64,000 nt of DNA from Serilophus lunatus (Eukaryota; Chordata; Aves; Passeriformes; Eurylaimidae). Position numbers and translations under genes: made by a program. Each line of letters begins with the position of its first letter. Positions within the stretch are counted from its first letter, which is position 1. Below are positions 1-12,600 of the stretch, piece by piece. Under the pieces are notes generated by a model. It did no database searches, was not told the DNA's origin, and saw nothing but the letters and a program-made list of their open reading frames with translations. Where the stretch lies: NCBI GenBank assembly GCA_013399895.1, contig VXBA01006146.1, positions 497,263 through 561,262 of the forward strand. Direction: 5' to 3'.

Positions 1-591
1 TAATGTGTCCCTTGCTGTCTCCATCCCCCAAACTCACATGCCTTGTGTGACCATCATGTTTGACCATATCTTTTTGAGTTTAATTATGCCCATTTGAAAC
101 AATGGCAACAACTAAAATGCGGCTGCTCTGTAAAAGAAGTCCAGAATTCAGGCCAATTTTCCTTAAACTATTAACCTCAAAACAGGTGCTCAGGTGAGGC
201 AAATAAGCACGTACGAATTCATGTCAAAATAACCACTTTGGATAGTGGGAGCTAAAACAATGGGTGACGAGATCCAAAGCAGAAAATGAAGGTCAGGGTT
301 AGTTCACTCACTGTTTTAAGACTACCATCACTCTCCTCAAGTGTTCCCCAGTTCTTCTGCCCATTCTAAACAGCAGACCTTCTCATCTCCTACCCTGCCT
401 CATTTTAACAACATCTCATCCTACATTTTGTTTTTTTAAAAGCCACAATGAAAACACCCTGTTCTTTCTTTCAATCAATATTTTGGTGTTACCCAACATG
501 GTCACAAACATTCTCCCAAGGACACCTCTTTCTTTTCCCAGCAGATGAAGTTCATTGGACCCAAACTGTTCCCAGTTATGATGAAGTATTA

Positions 592-778
592 TCAGGAGTG
601 ATGCTGTGGCCTGGTGTGACATGGAAGTAAAACTGCAATGAGATCTATGTCTCCATTAATAGGACACGGCTTCCACTCATCGTATTTTCTAATCCCTTTC
701 TGCTCTGTACCCATGAAACCTTGGCAGGAGTGAGGGTTGCCTTCCTTGTCATATTTGATAGCAGAATACACTTTCTTC
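592..778 (-). other. Weak candidate 3'-terminal exon
   Basis: An acceptor-like ATCATTTTTCCAG on the minus strand precedes one base, 61 open codons and TGA. The peptide is hydrophilic (YDKEGNPHSCQGFMGTEQKG). The plus strand is pyrimidine-rich here, so its complement lacks bias toward unnatural residues and long open frames arise easily. A 109-codon frame on the same strand (645-974) competes. No family is recognised. Confidence 0.12.
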
Positions 779-1267
779 CTGGAAAAATGATCAGTTCACT
801 TCCAGCGTTTCCCTGCTCTGCAGTTAAACTAGTCCAAACAGTTCCTGTCTGCAGGCAGCAGAAGTGCAGTTTGTCCTTTTCTACGCTCTCACTAAACTGC
901 AGCTGGCACTGATTGATGGTATTTATTTCAGTGAGATCATTAATAATAATGTAGACAAGAGGATGGAAGAGCAAGTGCCCTGATCCACCAGTTGTGCTGT
1001 ACTACCTGCTATATCCCTAGCATTAAGAACAAATCTTAGTATTTTTTTTGCCAAAAAGATTCCCAAAGAAACCTACACAAGGGAAGGACAGAGAGCACTC
1101 AAATTGTCCATTGGCTGTGAGCAGGGTTGCTGAGGGTGAACAAAAGTAGATGTTCTCCCAATTTCAGGACTTGTCTCATCCTGATTTGAGTCCAAATCTC
1201 TTCCCCTGCATTGCTCATCGTTGTCTTTGTGGCTTTTCTTACCACCGTCTCTAGGATCAGAATTTAC

Positions 1268-1287
1268 AAATAAATAAATAAATAAAT
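1268..1287. repeat. (AAAT)5 microsatellite
   Basis: Five perfect AAAT units. It reads as a short tetranucleotide repeat and has no neighbouring gene that I can identify. Confidence 0.93.
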
Positions 1288-1559
1288 GAGATATCTTGGA
1301 TGATAATTTCATTCTCAGTCCACTGAATGCTATGCCCTAGAACTGGAAAAATGTTGGTAAAATGATGGGAGTATTCATTCAACGCAATATAGGGGGATGG
1401 TATTCTTCTGAGTTACTGTAATTCTTTATTTGGCTTTAATAGCTTGTCTTTCTCTTGTGCTTCAGCTGTCCTTGCTCAAATTGCATAGGCAGGCAGTGCA
1501 AGGCTGCAGAAGTTACATACCTGGCTATGCCTGGTCTTCAAAGGCTACAAAACATCTGT

Positions 1560-1800
1560 TGCTTGGCAAGAGCAATTAATTAGCAAAATTGAAAAGATGG
1601 TTCGTTTTTACAAAGGCTTGGTTGAAGCAGAGGAGGGGGAGATAACGCCAGGAAAGTCGAGCCTTGTGAAGTCCTGTAAGCTCTGTGCCTCTGGGCAAAT
1701 TCCCAAGGCTGAAGTCTCAAGGAATTTAATGGTTCTTAATTCCACAGGATTGCTAATTACAGCCAAAGGAAGGTAATGAGATGTGATGTCAATGTTTAAA
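1560..1800. promoter_or_regulatory. Candidate conserved non-coding element
   Basis: The stretch opens with AATTAATTAGCAAAATTG and closes with ATTGCTAATTACAGCC, so homeodomain-type TAATTA words sit at both ends, with a mixed-composition core that contains rare CpG (AACGCC, GTCGAG). No transposon or frame explains it. This is a weak, motif-based call. Confidence 0.2.
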
Positions 1801-3148
1801 TGAAAGTAAAGAAAATAAAAAGCCTGTCATATTTATCAGTCTGTGTCCCACACACAGCTCCCCACACAGCGAGCGTCCGCGTGGGTGCTCAGAGTAACTC
1901 AACCAATTCTTCGGACACGGTGACAGGAGAGGAAATCAAAATGGCTCTCAAACATTCCTCCCCACACCTTCTTAGAGACTGTCTCCTAGTGATGGTGGTC
2001 TCTTCTTTCAGCCCACCTCTGTAGGTCTGACAAACTTCAGTGGCTACAACAAGCTGCATCCTGGAGTTCCCCTATGTTTCTAAAATCTCCTTTTCCCCCA
2101 TCCCAAATCCCCCTGTATGTTGGCTCTCTGCTATTTTCCAGAGTCTTCTCCTGGCTCCAGGGTTCACTCAGAGCGTCCCTGCCTGTCCTACCCTGCCCAC
2201 TGCTGCCTGTTCTCTGAGCTGCCAAAGACAGACAAAATCTACTGGTGTCGTAGCTTGTTAAATGCCATCGCCAATGTCTCACCCACCCTATTAAAAGCTA
2301 TCGTGTTCCCACTGCAAACTCAAATGAAGATTCCCACTCCTGCAGAGCATGGTCAGACAAGAGGACAGAGCAAAGGCAGGTATCTCCACTGAGCATCCTG
2401 CAGGGAAGAGATGGGAAAGGGCAGTTGGGCTGAATGCTGCAGCATGGGCAAAATCTGATCTAAGGTTTTAAGCCTCTTATTTGCTGCCTTTCATTTTTTA
2501 ACATACAGAAGAATCTTGCCCTATTAGTTTTACACCATATTAGAATTAAATTCTTACAAAAAGGGTCTATGAATGATCCGTATGTCAAAAGGAAAAATCT
2601 GTTTATCACTAGTAAGTGACAATCCCCTGAGCACCCACCATCTCTGCAGGCACAAGCATCTGTGGAGAAATCCTACCAGGAGCCAAGACTGGTGGTGAAA
2701 CAGCACTGGACATCCTCCCTAACAGGCCAGATGGCTCACTCTCACCCCGCAGCACTTTGTAGGACCATCTCCAGCCTCCCTGCCTCTGGGTTAACCCAGG
2801 AGGAGAGGAAAGAAGTATGTAAAGGCACAGGATAAAATTCTACCTTGATCCCCTGGGTAATATTATTAGCACTGATCACAGCCTGTGCTGAAGCAAACCA
2901 ACTTCTCACACTTATATTGGAAATTACTAAAACACATAACATGTTACAAACCTCTGATGAAGTATCAGAGCAAGAGGTACCATACACAGGGGCAGAAATG
3001 TGTCTTGAGTGATCTCTGGAAATGATAGTGCTGCTACACATGCATTTTGAAAGAGCAAATACTCTCAGATGACTTGGACCAACATCCACTTAAAACCAGG
3101 ATGGTTAATAGATTTAATTACAGGTTTGGGGCTTTTTAAGGCACCTTC

Positions 3149-3171
3149 TTTTTTTTTTGGGGGGGGGGNGG
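3149..3171. repeat. T10/G10 homopolymer switch with an ambiguous base
   Basis: Ten T residues are followed directly by ten G residues, an N at 3,169 and two more G. The N is the only ambiguous base in the window and marks a position the assembler could not resolve inside the poly-G run. The true length of the G tract is therefore uncertain. No biological function is implied. Confidence 0.95.
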
Positions 3172-4190
3172 CAAAGTTTTCCCCCTGCTGACCATGTCAG
3201 CCTCCTGTCTTGGCATCCTTCTCACTGACTAACTCTTCTAAATAGCCCCTCAATGGTTCAACAAAACTCCCACTGAGGCACTGCACAGCGTGCATGTATG
3301 TTGCCAACTGTAGTCTGCAGTTTTTAGATGTTTGGTTATTTTTCACTCTAAAGCAGCCAGGTGCCTTCCAGGGGAGCTGAGGATTGCTAGGGAATTTTTG
3401 CAAATAACAAGCAATATTCCTCCTTCCCCATTCCCAAGGATACACCACGGTTTGGTGGGAAGAAGCACATTCTTTAGGATGGGGCTCAGTGCTCAGGTCT
3501 AGAGCAGCAGCACAGCACGGGCTGCAATCAGAGCAAGATCCCAGCTGAGGATGTGTGAGAGGGAAAAAGCACCATCTCCCACTGCATCCATCTCGCTTGT
3601 GATCGTGCCCGGTGTGAAACTATTTGTGAGGGGGTAAGCTGGACCATCAGGGAAGGGAGAGTTGGGTGACAGTAAGAATTTGGATAAGTAAGCTCAGCTC
3701 AGGCTCCCCTCCCTCCTCAAGCCCTGTGAAGCACTGCACCAGCGTGAGTGTCAGCTCAGCCCGAGATGGCTCCAGCCTTGTCCGTTCCCGTAACATGAGC
3801 AAATGAGAAAATGTCCTTGACTACCTGCCAGCACTTGTCATAGGAAGGATAAAGTGTCCAAGGCTCCAGCAACTACTCTGAGATCTCTGGATTCACACTT
3901 TTACCGGTTTGGGATGCAAAACATAGCCCTGAGCAGCTCTAAGACCCGATGGACCCTGCCAGAGATGTTAACACCTGTCTTGCACTTGCTCTTCTTCACC
4001 TGCTACGGAGTTATGGAAGAGGTGATTCAAGTCCAAACAAGTTTGAACCTGAACTTTCTGCTCAGTTGCCCAAATCTGACACAGGTGATAGCTGGCTCAA
4101 GAGAGGAATGCACACACAAACACCAGCTGCTTCAGCCAAGTACAGTATGTGCTCCACTGGAGGAGGGCACTGCAGCAGAATGAACACTCC

Positions 4191-4237
4191 TGGATGCTGC
4201 TCACTCCCCCTGGATGCTGCTCACTCCCCCTGGATCA
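4191..4237. repeat. Short minisatellite, 20-bp unit
   Basis: Two identical 20-bp units (TGGATGCTGCTCACTCCCCC) stand head to tail at 4,191-4,210 and 4,211-4,230. A partial third copy (TGGAT then CACTC) lacks the internal GCTGCT. A recent local duplication is the simplest explanation. Confidence 0.92.
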
Positions 4238-5094
4238 CTCAGTGATTAGTAACCACATCTTACTCAGGAGCCAAACCCTCTGCTTTACCTCTCTGGCACT
4301 GCAGACAGTAAACAGAACTCCTGACAGCTCTTACTTGCATCTCACAGGTGCCTTGTGGAGCCTTGGACTTGCCTCCTTTAAAAGGGCAGTGCCAACAGGC
4401 CACAGTAGCACCCATACTGTAAGTTAAAATTACCATACAGCATTTTAGGGACTCGGAGGGAGATACAGAAATCTCTGCTAAGAAAAAAAACATAAAGGTA
4501 CTCACAGCACTCATAAGACAGAAGGAGAATATGGCCACACATCAAATACACAGGAGAACAACCTTGGATGATAAACAACCACCTATAATTAAAAATTAAG
4601 GAGTTTTTTTCTTTGGTGATTTTGATTTCCTTTCAGGAACAATTAACCTTTCCTAGCATATGAAATGTTTCTTGCCAGACAGGAATAAACAAAAGACTAA
4701 ACATGTCTCAAGGCTGAAAAAAACCCCCGTATCTTCTGTGCAGTCATGGGGTTCCCGTACATTTTCCCCTTAAACACATAACTCGGTTTTATATTTACTT
4801 TGTTAATTAAAACAGAGATTTATTAAATTTGTAACTTAAAAATCCAATAAAGAAACAGCCACCATAGGCAAGAGCATTTCCCTTGGTACAGCTGTTACAG
4901 TAGGCTATCAATCAGTTATGAACACGGATACACAAACTGACTGTGCCTATCTGAAAATGATAAACCCACATCCCACCGATGGAGGGAAGTTTTCCTTATC
5001 AGCAGCATGTGCCATTATTCCACAAAATACAGAACTATGTTCCATACAGACAACTTCGAGATGAAGTTCTTTTCCTCTAAGGTATACTACACTG

Positions 5095-5110
5095 TATTAT
5101 TATTATTATT
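5095..5110. repeat. (TAT)n microsatellite
   Basis: Five perfect TAT/ATT units in a 16-bp run. It is a short trinucleotide repeat in AT-rich non-coding DNA. Confidence 0.88.
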
Positions 5111-6239
5111 CCAGCAATACCTAGCTCAGAAATTAATTCAATGCAAGTATCCTGAATGCAGACAAGCTGGAGTAGATACTGCCTTATACATAAGGGATAC
5201 CAAAAACATGCAGTTCTTTCCCTCAGAACTTTTTCCAATAATTTTGAACTGTTCATTAAATAACCAATACTTTTTGCCTGAGCAAGCAAGACACTCAACT
5301 AAAAAGCAACCCTGAATAATGCAGACCTGCCCTGAGGGCTTTCATGTGCTTCCCACTGCTAAGGGTTACACCAAGCCTTGCTTAGGATGAATATATTGCC
5401 AGGCTGTTTGGAAGAGTCTGTTGGGACAGTCAGGAGACATGGCATGAACTGCACGGGATGTTATCACGTGCTTCTTCTGCATTCCTCTCATGCTTGAAAA
5501 ATACATATGAAAACCAGAAAAGTCTTTACCTTTTAACTTTGCTTTGTATTTACAGAAGGAGATAGTGACTTCAGGAGATGCTGTTTGTTTGTTGATTCAT
5601 TGTGTAATTAAGTTTATGCTTAGGACCGGATGAATTGCTAGAAAACCCTGTGTACGTGTCAGCATCTTTCTAAACAAAATATATACAGCCTTCTTACACA
5701 GTACTGTACTAAAAACTATTAAAGCCAAAACTTGGCCTAATTATACAAATTCTTACAGCAAATATTTAGGCCTGAGTACAGCATTTGTGTTGTACTAAGC
5801 AGCTGTAATATGCAAGAGATGAAACTTGCAATGAACCTTGCATGAAAAATTAAATTTTAGGCTTTGAGTTTCTTCACTCTCCATGCAAGTGAGATTTCTC
5901 AAAAACTACAAATATGTTTTGCTGTAGCTCTCAAATGTTTTCATTTATTCGCTGTGATGGCACATGTGAATTCCTGCAGAAAAGAGCTTACCTACCACTA
6001 CAACCATGGGGATGACCTGAAATGTCTCTCACTGCCTACTTGTGCCCACCAAGGAGCAGAAATGAATGCCATGATCAGCATGAGCAGCCACCATACCCTT
6101 CAAACAACAACTGGATTTAACTCCACTGCAATGCACCTTCTGTAGAAATATCTACAATCTTAACTTGACAGAAATGCTCTTGATAACATTTTCATGTGAA
6201 AGAAACATGAAATAATCTTGAGTCACTTGAAAATATTTC

Positions 6240-6680
6240 TATCACCACTGAAGTTTTTATTTGCTGAAATGTTATCAGTGCTCATGTACATTATTAATAT
6301 ATTACTTACAGCTATAAAATGGAGTGACCCAAAGGCCAATCAAATGCACAAAAAGCCAAATAAAAATACAAGAAACTCGTGTGGATTTTAAACCAATCAA
6401 AGCCTCTAGGAAAATAAATTAATACCCAAATAACTGTAATTCCTGAACTGTTCTTAGCCAAGATAACTTTGTGACTCAGCTTTCAGCCCGGTAATTAGAA
6501 ACTGGCAAAGTACTTGATAGATACAATAACAGTACTTAAATTAATGAAGCAGATAACGCCTATAATCAAGAAGAAAAACCTAGAAAGGGTCTAAGTAGCA
6601 TGTCATTACACCACAAAAGAGTTGATTTGTTTTGATTCCAGTTGTGTCTCACTTTGTTTACTAAATGTAGCTCATTTTAT
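6240..6680. promoter_or_regulatory. Candidate conserved non-coding element
   Basis: About 440 bp of AT-rich, non-repetitive sequence with clustered GATAA (for example AAGATAACTTTG and GCAGATAACGCC), TAATTA-type, CCAAT-like (GCCAATCAA, ACCAATCAAAG) and TTTGTTTAC words. The last is a forkhead-type motif. It contains the weak exon candidate at 6,310-6,405, so coding and regulatory readings compete. Confidence 0.22.
6310..6405 (-). other. Weak candidate internal exon, 96 bp
   Basis: A minus-strand acceptor (TTTATTTTCCTAG) and a perfect GTAAGT donor bound 96 bp, open with phase 1 at both ends. The peptide is very hydrophobic (VSCIFIWLFVHLIGLW), which could be a membrane segment but is also what T-rich DNA encodes by default. 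It overlaps a candidate non-coding element. Confidence 0.12.
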
Positions 6681-9600
6681 AGGGATTTCATCTCTTTATG
6701 CACACAGCAGTTAAAATGCCAACTTGATGGATGATCAGTCCCAGAGAGTTTGCAAGTTTATGGGACATGCAACTTGCAGAAAAATTCAGTTATCTCTCCC
6801 TGAAAGCTGTTGCTGACTATTCAGTGGCAATCAATTGGCAAACCGAATTTCAGAACCGCACAGACAGAAAATGAACGGATGGGTTTGTGTGTCAAAAAGA
6901 GGTCACTGGAAACTGTCTCCTTTTCTCAGTGACTTCACTTCAAATGTTTTTCTTGCATGTTTCTGACCACCTTGTACCTCCACAGTTCTAGGAAAGCATC
7001 AAGATTTTCATTTCTGATGGATTTTGAGCCACACCTGCTCACACACCAGCACGGTTTCTCTTCTCAGGAGTGGGAATGTTCAGTGGGCGCTGGTGGAGCC
7101 ACAGGCTCTCGCCAGGGAATATTTCAGGGTTTATTGCAACTGGCCTTTTTCCAGCTTCCCACAGAGAAAGCCGGACTAACTGGAAGATATTTCATCATCC
7201 CCTGACACTCCATATTTCTCCATCACTTGACAGGACCATCATCCTTCAGAAGTCCATTTCCAACTCAGCTGTCTGAGAAGAATGAAAAATTATTCCTCTA
7301 AAAAGTCTAAGCAAGTAAAAAAAGACTAATGTATGTCATCTAATTTGAAAGTTGTTTGGCATGTAAAATGACACAAGTACTAGTTTATTTAGGACAGCAG
7401 CCTAAGGCATGGGCATAAATGCCCATTTTTGGTAAACACAGGCAAGCAGTGTTTACCAAACTTTAGTCCCACATGGGATTCATATTGTAGAGATAGCCTT
7501 TGTACAGATAGGTCCTTTGCTTTAGCACTTGTCACAGATCCCCTTTCTTGTGTTGCCAAGCTCTTGAGGGGCATGCCTGCTCTGTGGAGTAGCAAACACA
7601 AGGCATCTGTTCAAGTGCCACAGGTTGTCATTAAAAACAAATGGAGAAATCACAACAAAATGAAGAAACACCCAGTGTTTAGGAGCCAAAACCTCACCAG
7701 TTTAAGATGTCACTATTGCTGTAAAAAAGGACCAGATGAAATGCACTCATACAGGCCAGTGTTGCTACCTTTATAAATTGTTGGATCAATTCCTGGCTGT
7801 ATTAATAACCTAGTGCTCTGCTATATTCAGAGTGTAAATACCACTGCTCAAAAAATACCCCAAACCAACAAAGCCCCAAACTTCATAAGCCCTACTAAAA
7901 GTATATTGTTCAAAGGATGCAAAGTAATGCCTTTTCTCAAATATGTAAACTAAATCTGACACAGAAGCCTTTCAAATCAATTGCTACACTTTTCTTCAGT
8001 TTATTTATATCCACAAGCATAAACAGCAACACATACCTACCAGAATGGAGAGAGGAGATACCAGCTGTGCAGGTAACTCAGAGTTCTGAAATACTCCATA
8101 TTTATACTACACAGAGAGGGAAAACCCAAAGGATTCCAACTCTGGTACCTCCCCTTCCTACAACCTCCCATGAATACATGGGCATGCAACAGAATCAGCT
8201 GTTTGATCTAATTTGCCTCTTCTCTTGCCATCACTCTGCTGCCAGATGCCAGCTAAGAGCCCTGGTACTCAATTAGCTTCGCCATGTTGCTCATGCCATA
8301 ACTATTTATTTACAACTAGAGGTGTTTATGTAATAAAGTGAAGCAAAACAAAACTCAGAACCCATAAAAGATCCCATTTCTAACATGTATATACTCATTT
8401 TACAAAGTGAGTGTGTTCTTTCAGTCCAGGGAGATCTGTAATCCATTCCATTATCACCCAAAATAGTATGTTTAAAGCAGGGAAGCTACAACAACAGTGC
8501 CCTACAGTGTCAGGCTTTTTTGCTTATTATTGGTTTTTCTAGGCCAGAAACCAAAATTAGAAACAATCTACCCATGATCTTTCTGGTGCAAAGGCCACAA
8601 AGAATGAACTTCTTGTGATAAGAACCATTGCAAGGCAATTTCTAACACCACCAGCTCCTTCAGTGTTCTTTTCAGTCCATAGTACACAGTGATGAACAAT
8701 GAAAGAAGGCAGAGCTGCATGACCACAAGACCGTGAGAAAACATTCACGATCTACAAAAAGTTGCTTCCACACATGATTTCCCTTCTCCCTCTAAAATTC
8801 AGAATGAATTTTATACTGCAAAGCAATTAAAACAGACTCCTGAAATGTCAGCAGCGCCAAGAAGATGGAAGTCTGTAGAGTCAGGAATCCACCACCTCAA
8901 CAAAACAAGATCCTTGGCAAGTTCTGTCAACCAGTGAGGTGTAACATTTTCCTAGTGTTCTCACTGACTGAAGTAAATAAAGCTGATTGTTACTTGTAAG
9001 ATTCAATTTCTTGATTAATCACAGGCATAAGTAGTTATGGATTGTGCACTGATTTTAGCCTTTCTTTAGGATTATGTATAAGAGGTGGCAACACAAGAAA
9101 TGAGTAACTTATTGCAGCTCAGAAAGAGGTGAAACAGCTGATAAATTCAAGGAACCAGATGTTCTTGTAAGTACTTGTAAAACTGAGTTGAAGCCATCTG
9201 CTCTCAATGCTTTGCCACTTGGAAGATGTGATATTGCATTCTCAATTTCCCCTGTCGATATCGCTGATTCTAATTGGGGCTGTTATTCCTTTGAGGGTCA
9301 TGGGATGCTAATTTTCTCCCAGAAATTATGCCCATATTCAAAAGTGACACTTTCCAATGTAAAATGAAGTTTAAATAAAAAAAGAACAAAGACCTCTATC
9401 ACTGCCTGTATGCCCCAAGCGGGTACTGTCAGTGAAATTGGAAAGGGGTTACGACATATCGATAACAGACTGACAATTTCTCCAAACCTCAAAGTCTGCT
9501 TTTACACACCAGTCACAGTTGACACTTTGTGGTCTTAACACCATGAGGCTGGAAGCCATGAACTTTGGCTTGCAAAGCCCAGAGAGTTATTCTGAGCTCT

Positions 9601-12600
9601 TTCTGCTCTTTGTCCACAACGCCCTTAAACACTCGTGGCTGCCAGGCCTGTCCTAGTGGAGGTTGTTATCTCAAACCAGATTCCTCTTTCACAGGGATTC
9701 CTCGTGTGGTGTTAACACTGCCAGGGCAGCTGCACAGCTCACCTCTCCATATGCCTGCTGACTGTTATCACCAGATAAAAGGGTTGTGGAGACAAGTGTT
9801 TCAGCTCATTAAGGTGTGCTCACCACCTGGCCCACTGGAGGCCATCCACACACAGCTTTACTCAGAGCATCTTTGAAACCAGAAGAACCTGAGTGCCCTT
9901 ATTTTATCAGTGGCGAGGCCTCAGCACGGCTCAGGGCCGCACTTCGGTTTGAGGAGTCATCCTGGTTTACAGCACTTGCAAATTCAGCCTCACATCTTTA
10001 GCTTTGACTTTTAGGCACATTATTTTCGCCTTCTGAGGTACCTGTCCTTCTCTGTGGGAGCTCACAAGCTATGACTCAGGAAAAAGATGCTCCAGCAGGG
10101 TAAGTGCCAACTGCCCTTTAGAGACACAGGTTACTGAGCAGCTTTCCCACTGGATGGTCCTTGCGTTCCACTTCTGGAAGGGGACTCTGCTGCAGGACTG
10201 CCTGACACCATCCCAGGGAACACCAGAGGCAGTGCCAAACACATGGACTATTTTCAATGCACTGTCCTTGAAACAGAGCTTTTGACTTCGTGAGTTTGTT
10301 TTTTAGACTCAAATGGGCTACATAGAGTGTCAACCTAATGGTTGATAAAAACATTTTTCCGGAGAACAAACAAAAACTCTTCACCACAAATGAACATGAA
10401 AAGTTCTTGCTCTGGGACAGGCTACACATGCAGAGGTGCACAGAAAAGGCATCCAGAAGGTGGAGTTCCCATCCCAATGCCATGTGCAAAACAATCCAAA
10501 CAGTTTTCCCCGGGACAAATTCAAGCAAATTGGGACAAAGAATTTTTGATACTTCTGAAGTCTGCGGCATTATTACTGGAAAAATGTTCCTACCAAAATT
10601 TTTCTGTGCCCAGTTTATTCTGTTAACTCTAGTAACAGTTCATGCCCCGTGCCAGAATTAAAGCAGAGAAAGAAGCTAAGCTTTTGTTGCCGTGGCACTC
10701 ACAGCCCTCCTCCACAGTACTTCATGCAAAATTGAAGACCTTCCAAATCTGGATTCTTTTTTACTTAAAAACATTCTACTAACATGAAGCATTTACTAGT
10801 GTTCCCTGCTGCCACCCCACTTCTCTAATGGCAGGTTGCTTCCTTTGTAGTTTCTTATAACAAGCCAGAACAAAACTCACAGCGTGTCAGGACTAAAAGT
10901 GGGCCCATATGTTGAGAACATGCTGCTGTTCCCACATGAGTGCATATTGTTTCAGAAGAGCTTTGATGACATGGTGTCAGAAATAACCCAGCAGAGAGAT
11001 TGCTTCTGTCAAGTAATCACAAATACCTAATTTTAGGGCTGTGGGATGTTTCAGCTCTAACAACCCCAAGGACCCACCAGAGCAAAAGCTGTACTGATAC
11101 AGTCTCTGTCCCTGCGAAGTTCAGGAAGAACAAGGTGAAATCTAAGGTGAACTGAGGTCTCTGGTAGAAGGGGTCTGTGCAAAGTTCTGGCCTCTTGAGA
11201 GCCAAAACAACTGAGGAGCATTCCTTGAGAATGCCATGTATTGCCTGTCTGCAGCTTCCTCTAGGCAAGTGGGTTGGAGAGGTTTGTTGCACAATTCAAA
11301 GGCCTGGCAACATGAAAATGCTTTTCTTGGATGCCTGTGGAACTTAGCAGAATCCAGCAAAGCATTAGGAGAGATGGGCATGGATCTGATGGTCTGTTCA
11401 AGGCCCACACAGACTCCAGTGCTGTTCCACGTCCTGCAGACCCCAACAGAAGGGGAGGTTTTACCATTACTGTGCAGTTTGGGATGAAGTCATTAACATC
11501 TACCATGTTGCATCACAGAAGACCCAAATCCAACAAATCACTCTGCTGACAAGCCACTTTGAGATCATCAGTTTCTGAAATCAATTACACCACTGGCAGT
11601 TAAGAAAAAAATATATATAGGAAACTTGAAACTCTTGTAGAAGACCGTATCTTTCCTAAACCAAAAAAAATGATGGAGGCAAAGAAGACAGCATTTCCAG
11701 GAACTCCCAGGCTGGCCACCCCAGCAAAAACTACAGGTATTTCTTAGTTTTACTACCACCAACACAGTATGCTTACCCAGGGCTCACTTGATTTAAAAAC
11801 AACAGGAGTTACAGGCTTGGGCAAAGCCCCAGGAAACTTCAGCAGTGCAGCAAGAGGAGCATAGCCCCAAAGGAATGGGACATTTTATCATTATTCTGTA
11901 TTTACAAGCTTTTCTGACAAATCCTGCTGCATCCAGAGAGTGCTGAAATATCTATGCTAATTCTGTTTGCCCAATGCTATTCTCTGCACCAACTGGTTTG
12001 GCCAATGAAATATCTTCACCACACAGGCCTGAATTGCTGTAGGAGGGAGATAAATTTATGTGTGATATTTTGATTTGGGATTAAATCATTAGTATTATCT
12101 GTCCTAGCTTCCCAAACCAGTAAAGTGAAGATGTGTTGTTGTAGATGAGAAAATAATCCAGCTGTAGAGCTGCTACAAAGAGAAAACATGGGAAATGGTT
12201 TTACAACCACGTTATGTGAAACCTGCAAGACATTTTTCCAGGGGATTTGAAATTCTGAAGTCTGACTTCACTGTCTTTTAAGCTGAAAGTGAAAAATTTA
12301 AACTCCTCTAGCAAAAAGATCTCTTTTTCAGATTACTTGAAGCATTTCATTTCAGAAAATGTAAATATTTCCTTTTGATTTGCCCTTAAAAAATTTAATA
12401 TATATTACAAAGGAAAATATTCAAAGCAAGCAATATTTTTTAAATAAAAAGCTGAAATAATGCATCAGCAGAACTGTCCTGGGAGAGGTAGGAAATCCCC
12501 AAAGTAACTTCTGCTGAAACAGCCTCCCCTACAAAATCATTCCAGTTCTGACAGAAGCACATAATGCCACTGAACATGACTCAATTTCAGCTTTGCCAAG

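Larger units (their letters stand above)
1..3148. other. Non-coding block
   Basis: No gene is recognised. The block contains the weak exon candidate at 592-778, an (AAAT)5 repeat, the 1.56-1.80 kb element candidate and a tight CpG group at 1,870-1,881 (four CpGs in 12 bp, with two more near 1,912-1,919). Open frames here are short and overlap one another on both strands. Confidence 0.7.

Noticed and set aside
10118..10570. 150-codon minus-strand frame
   Set aside because: It overlaps two plus-strand frames of about 100 codons, is Cys/Leu-rich without motifs and has no splice or start context.
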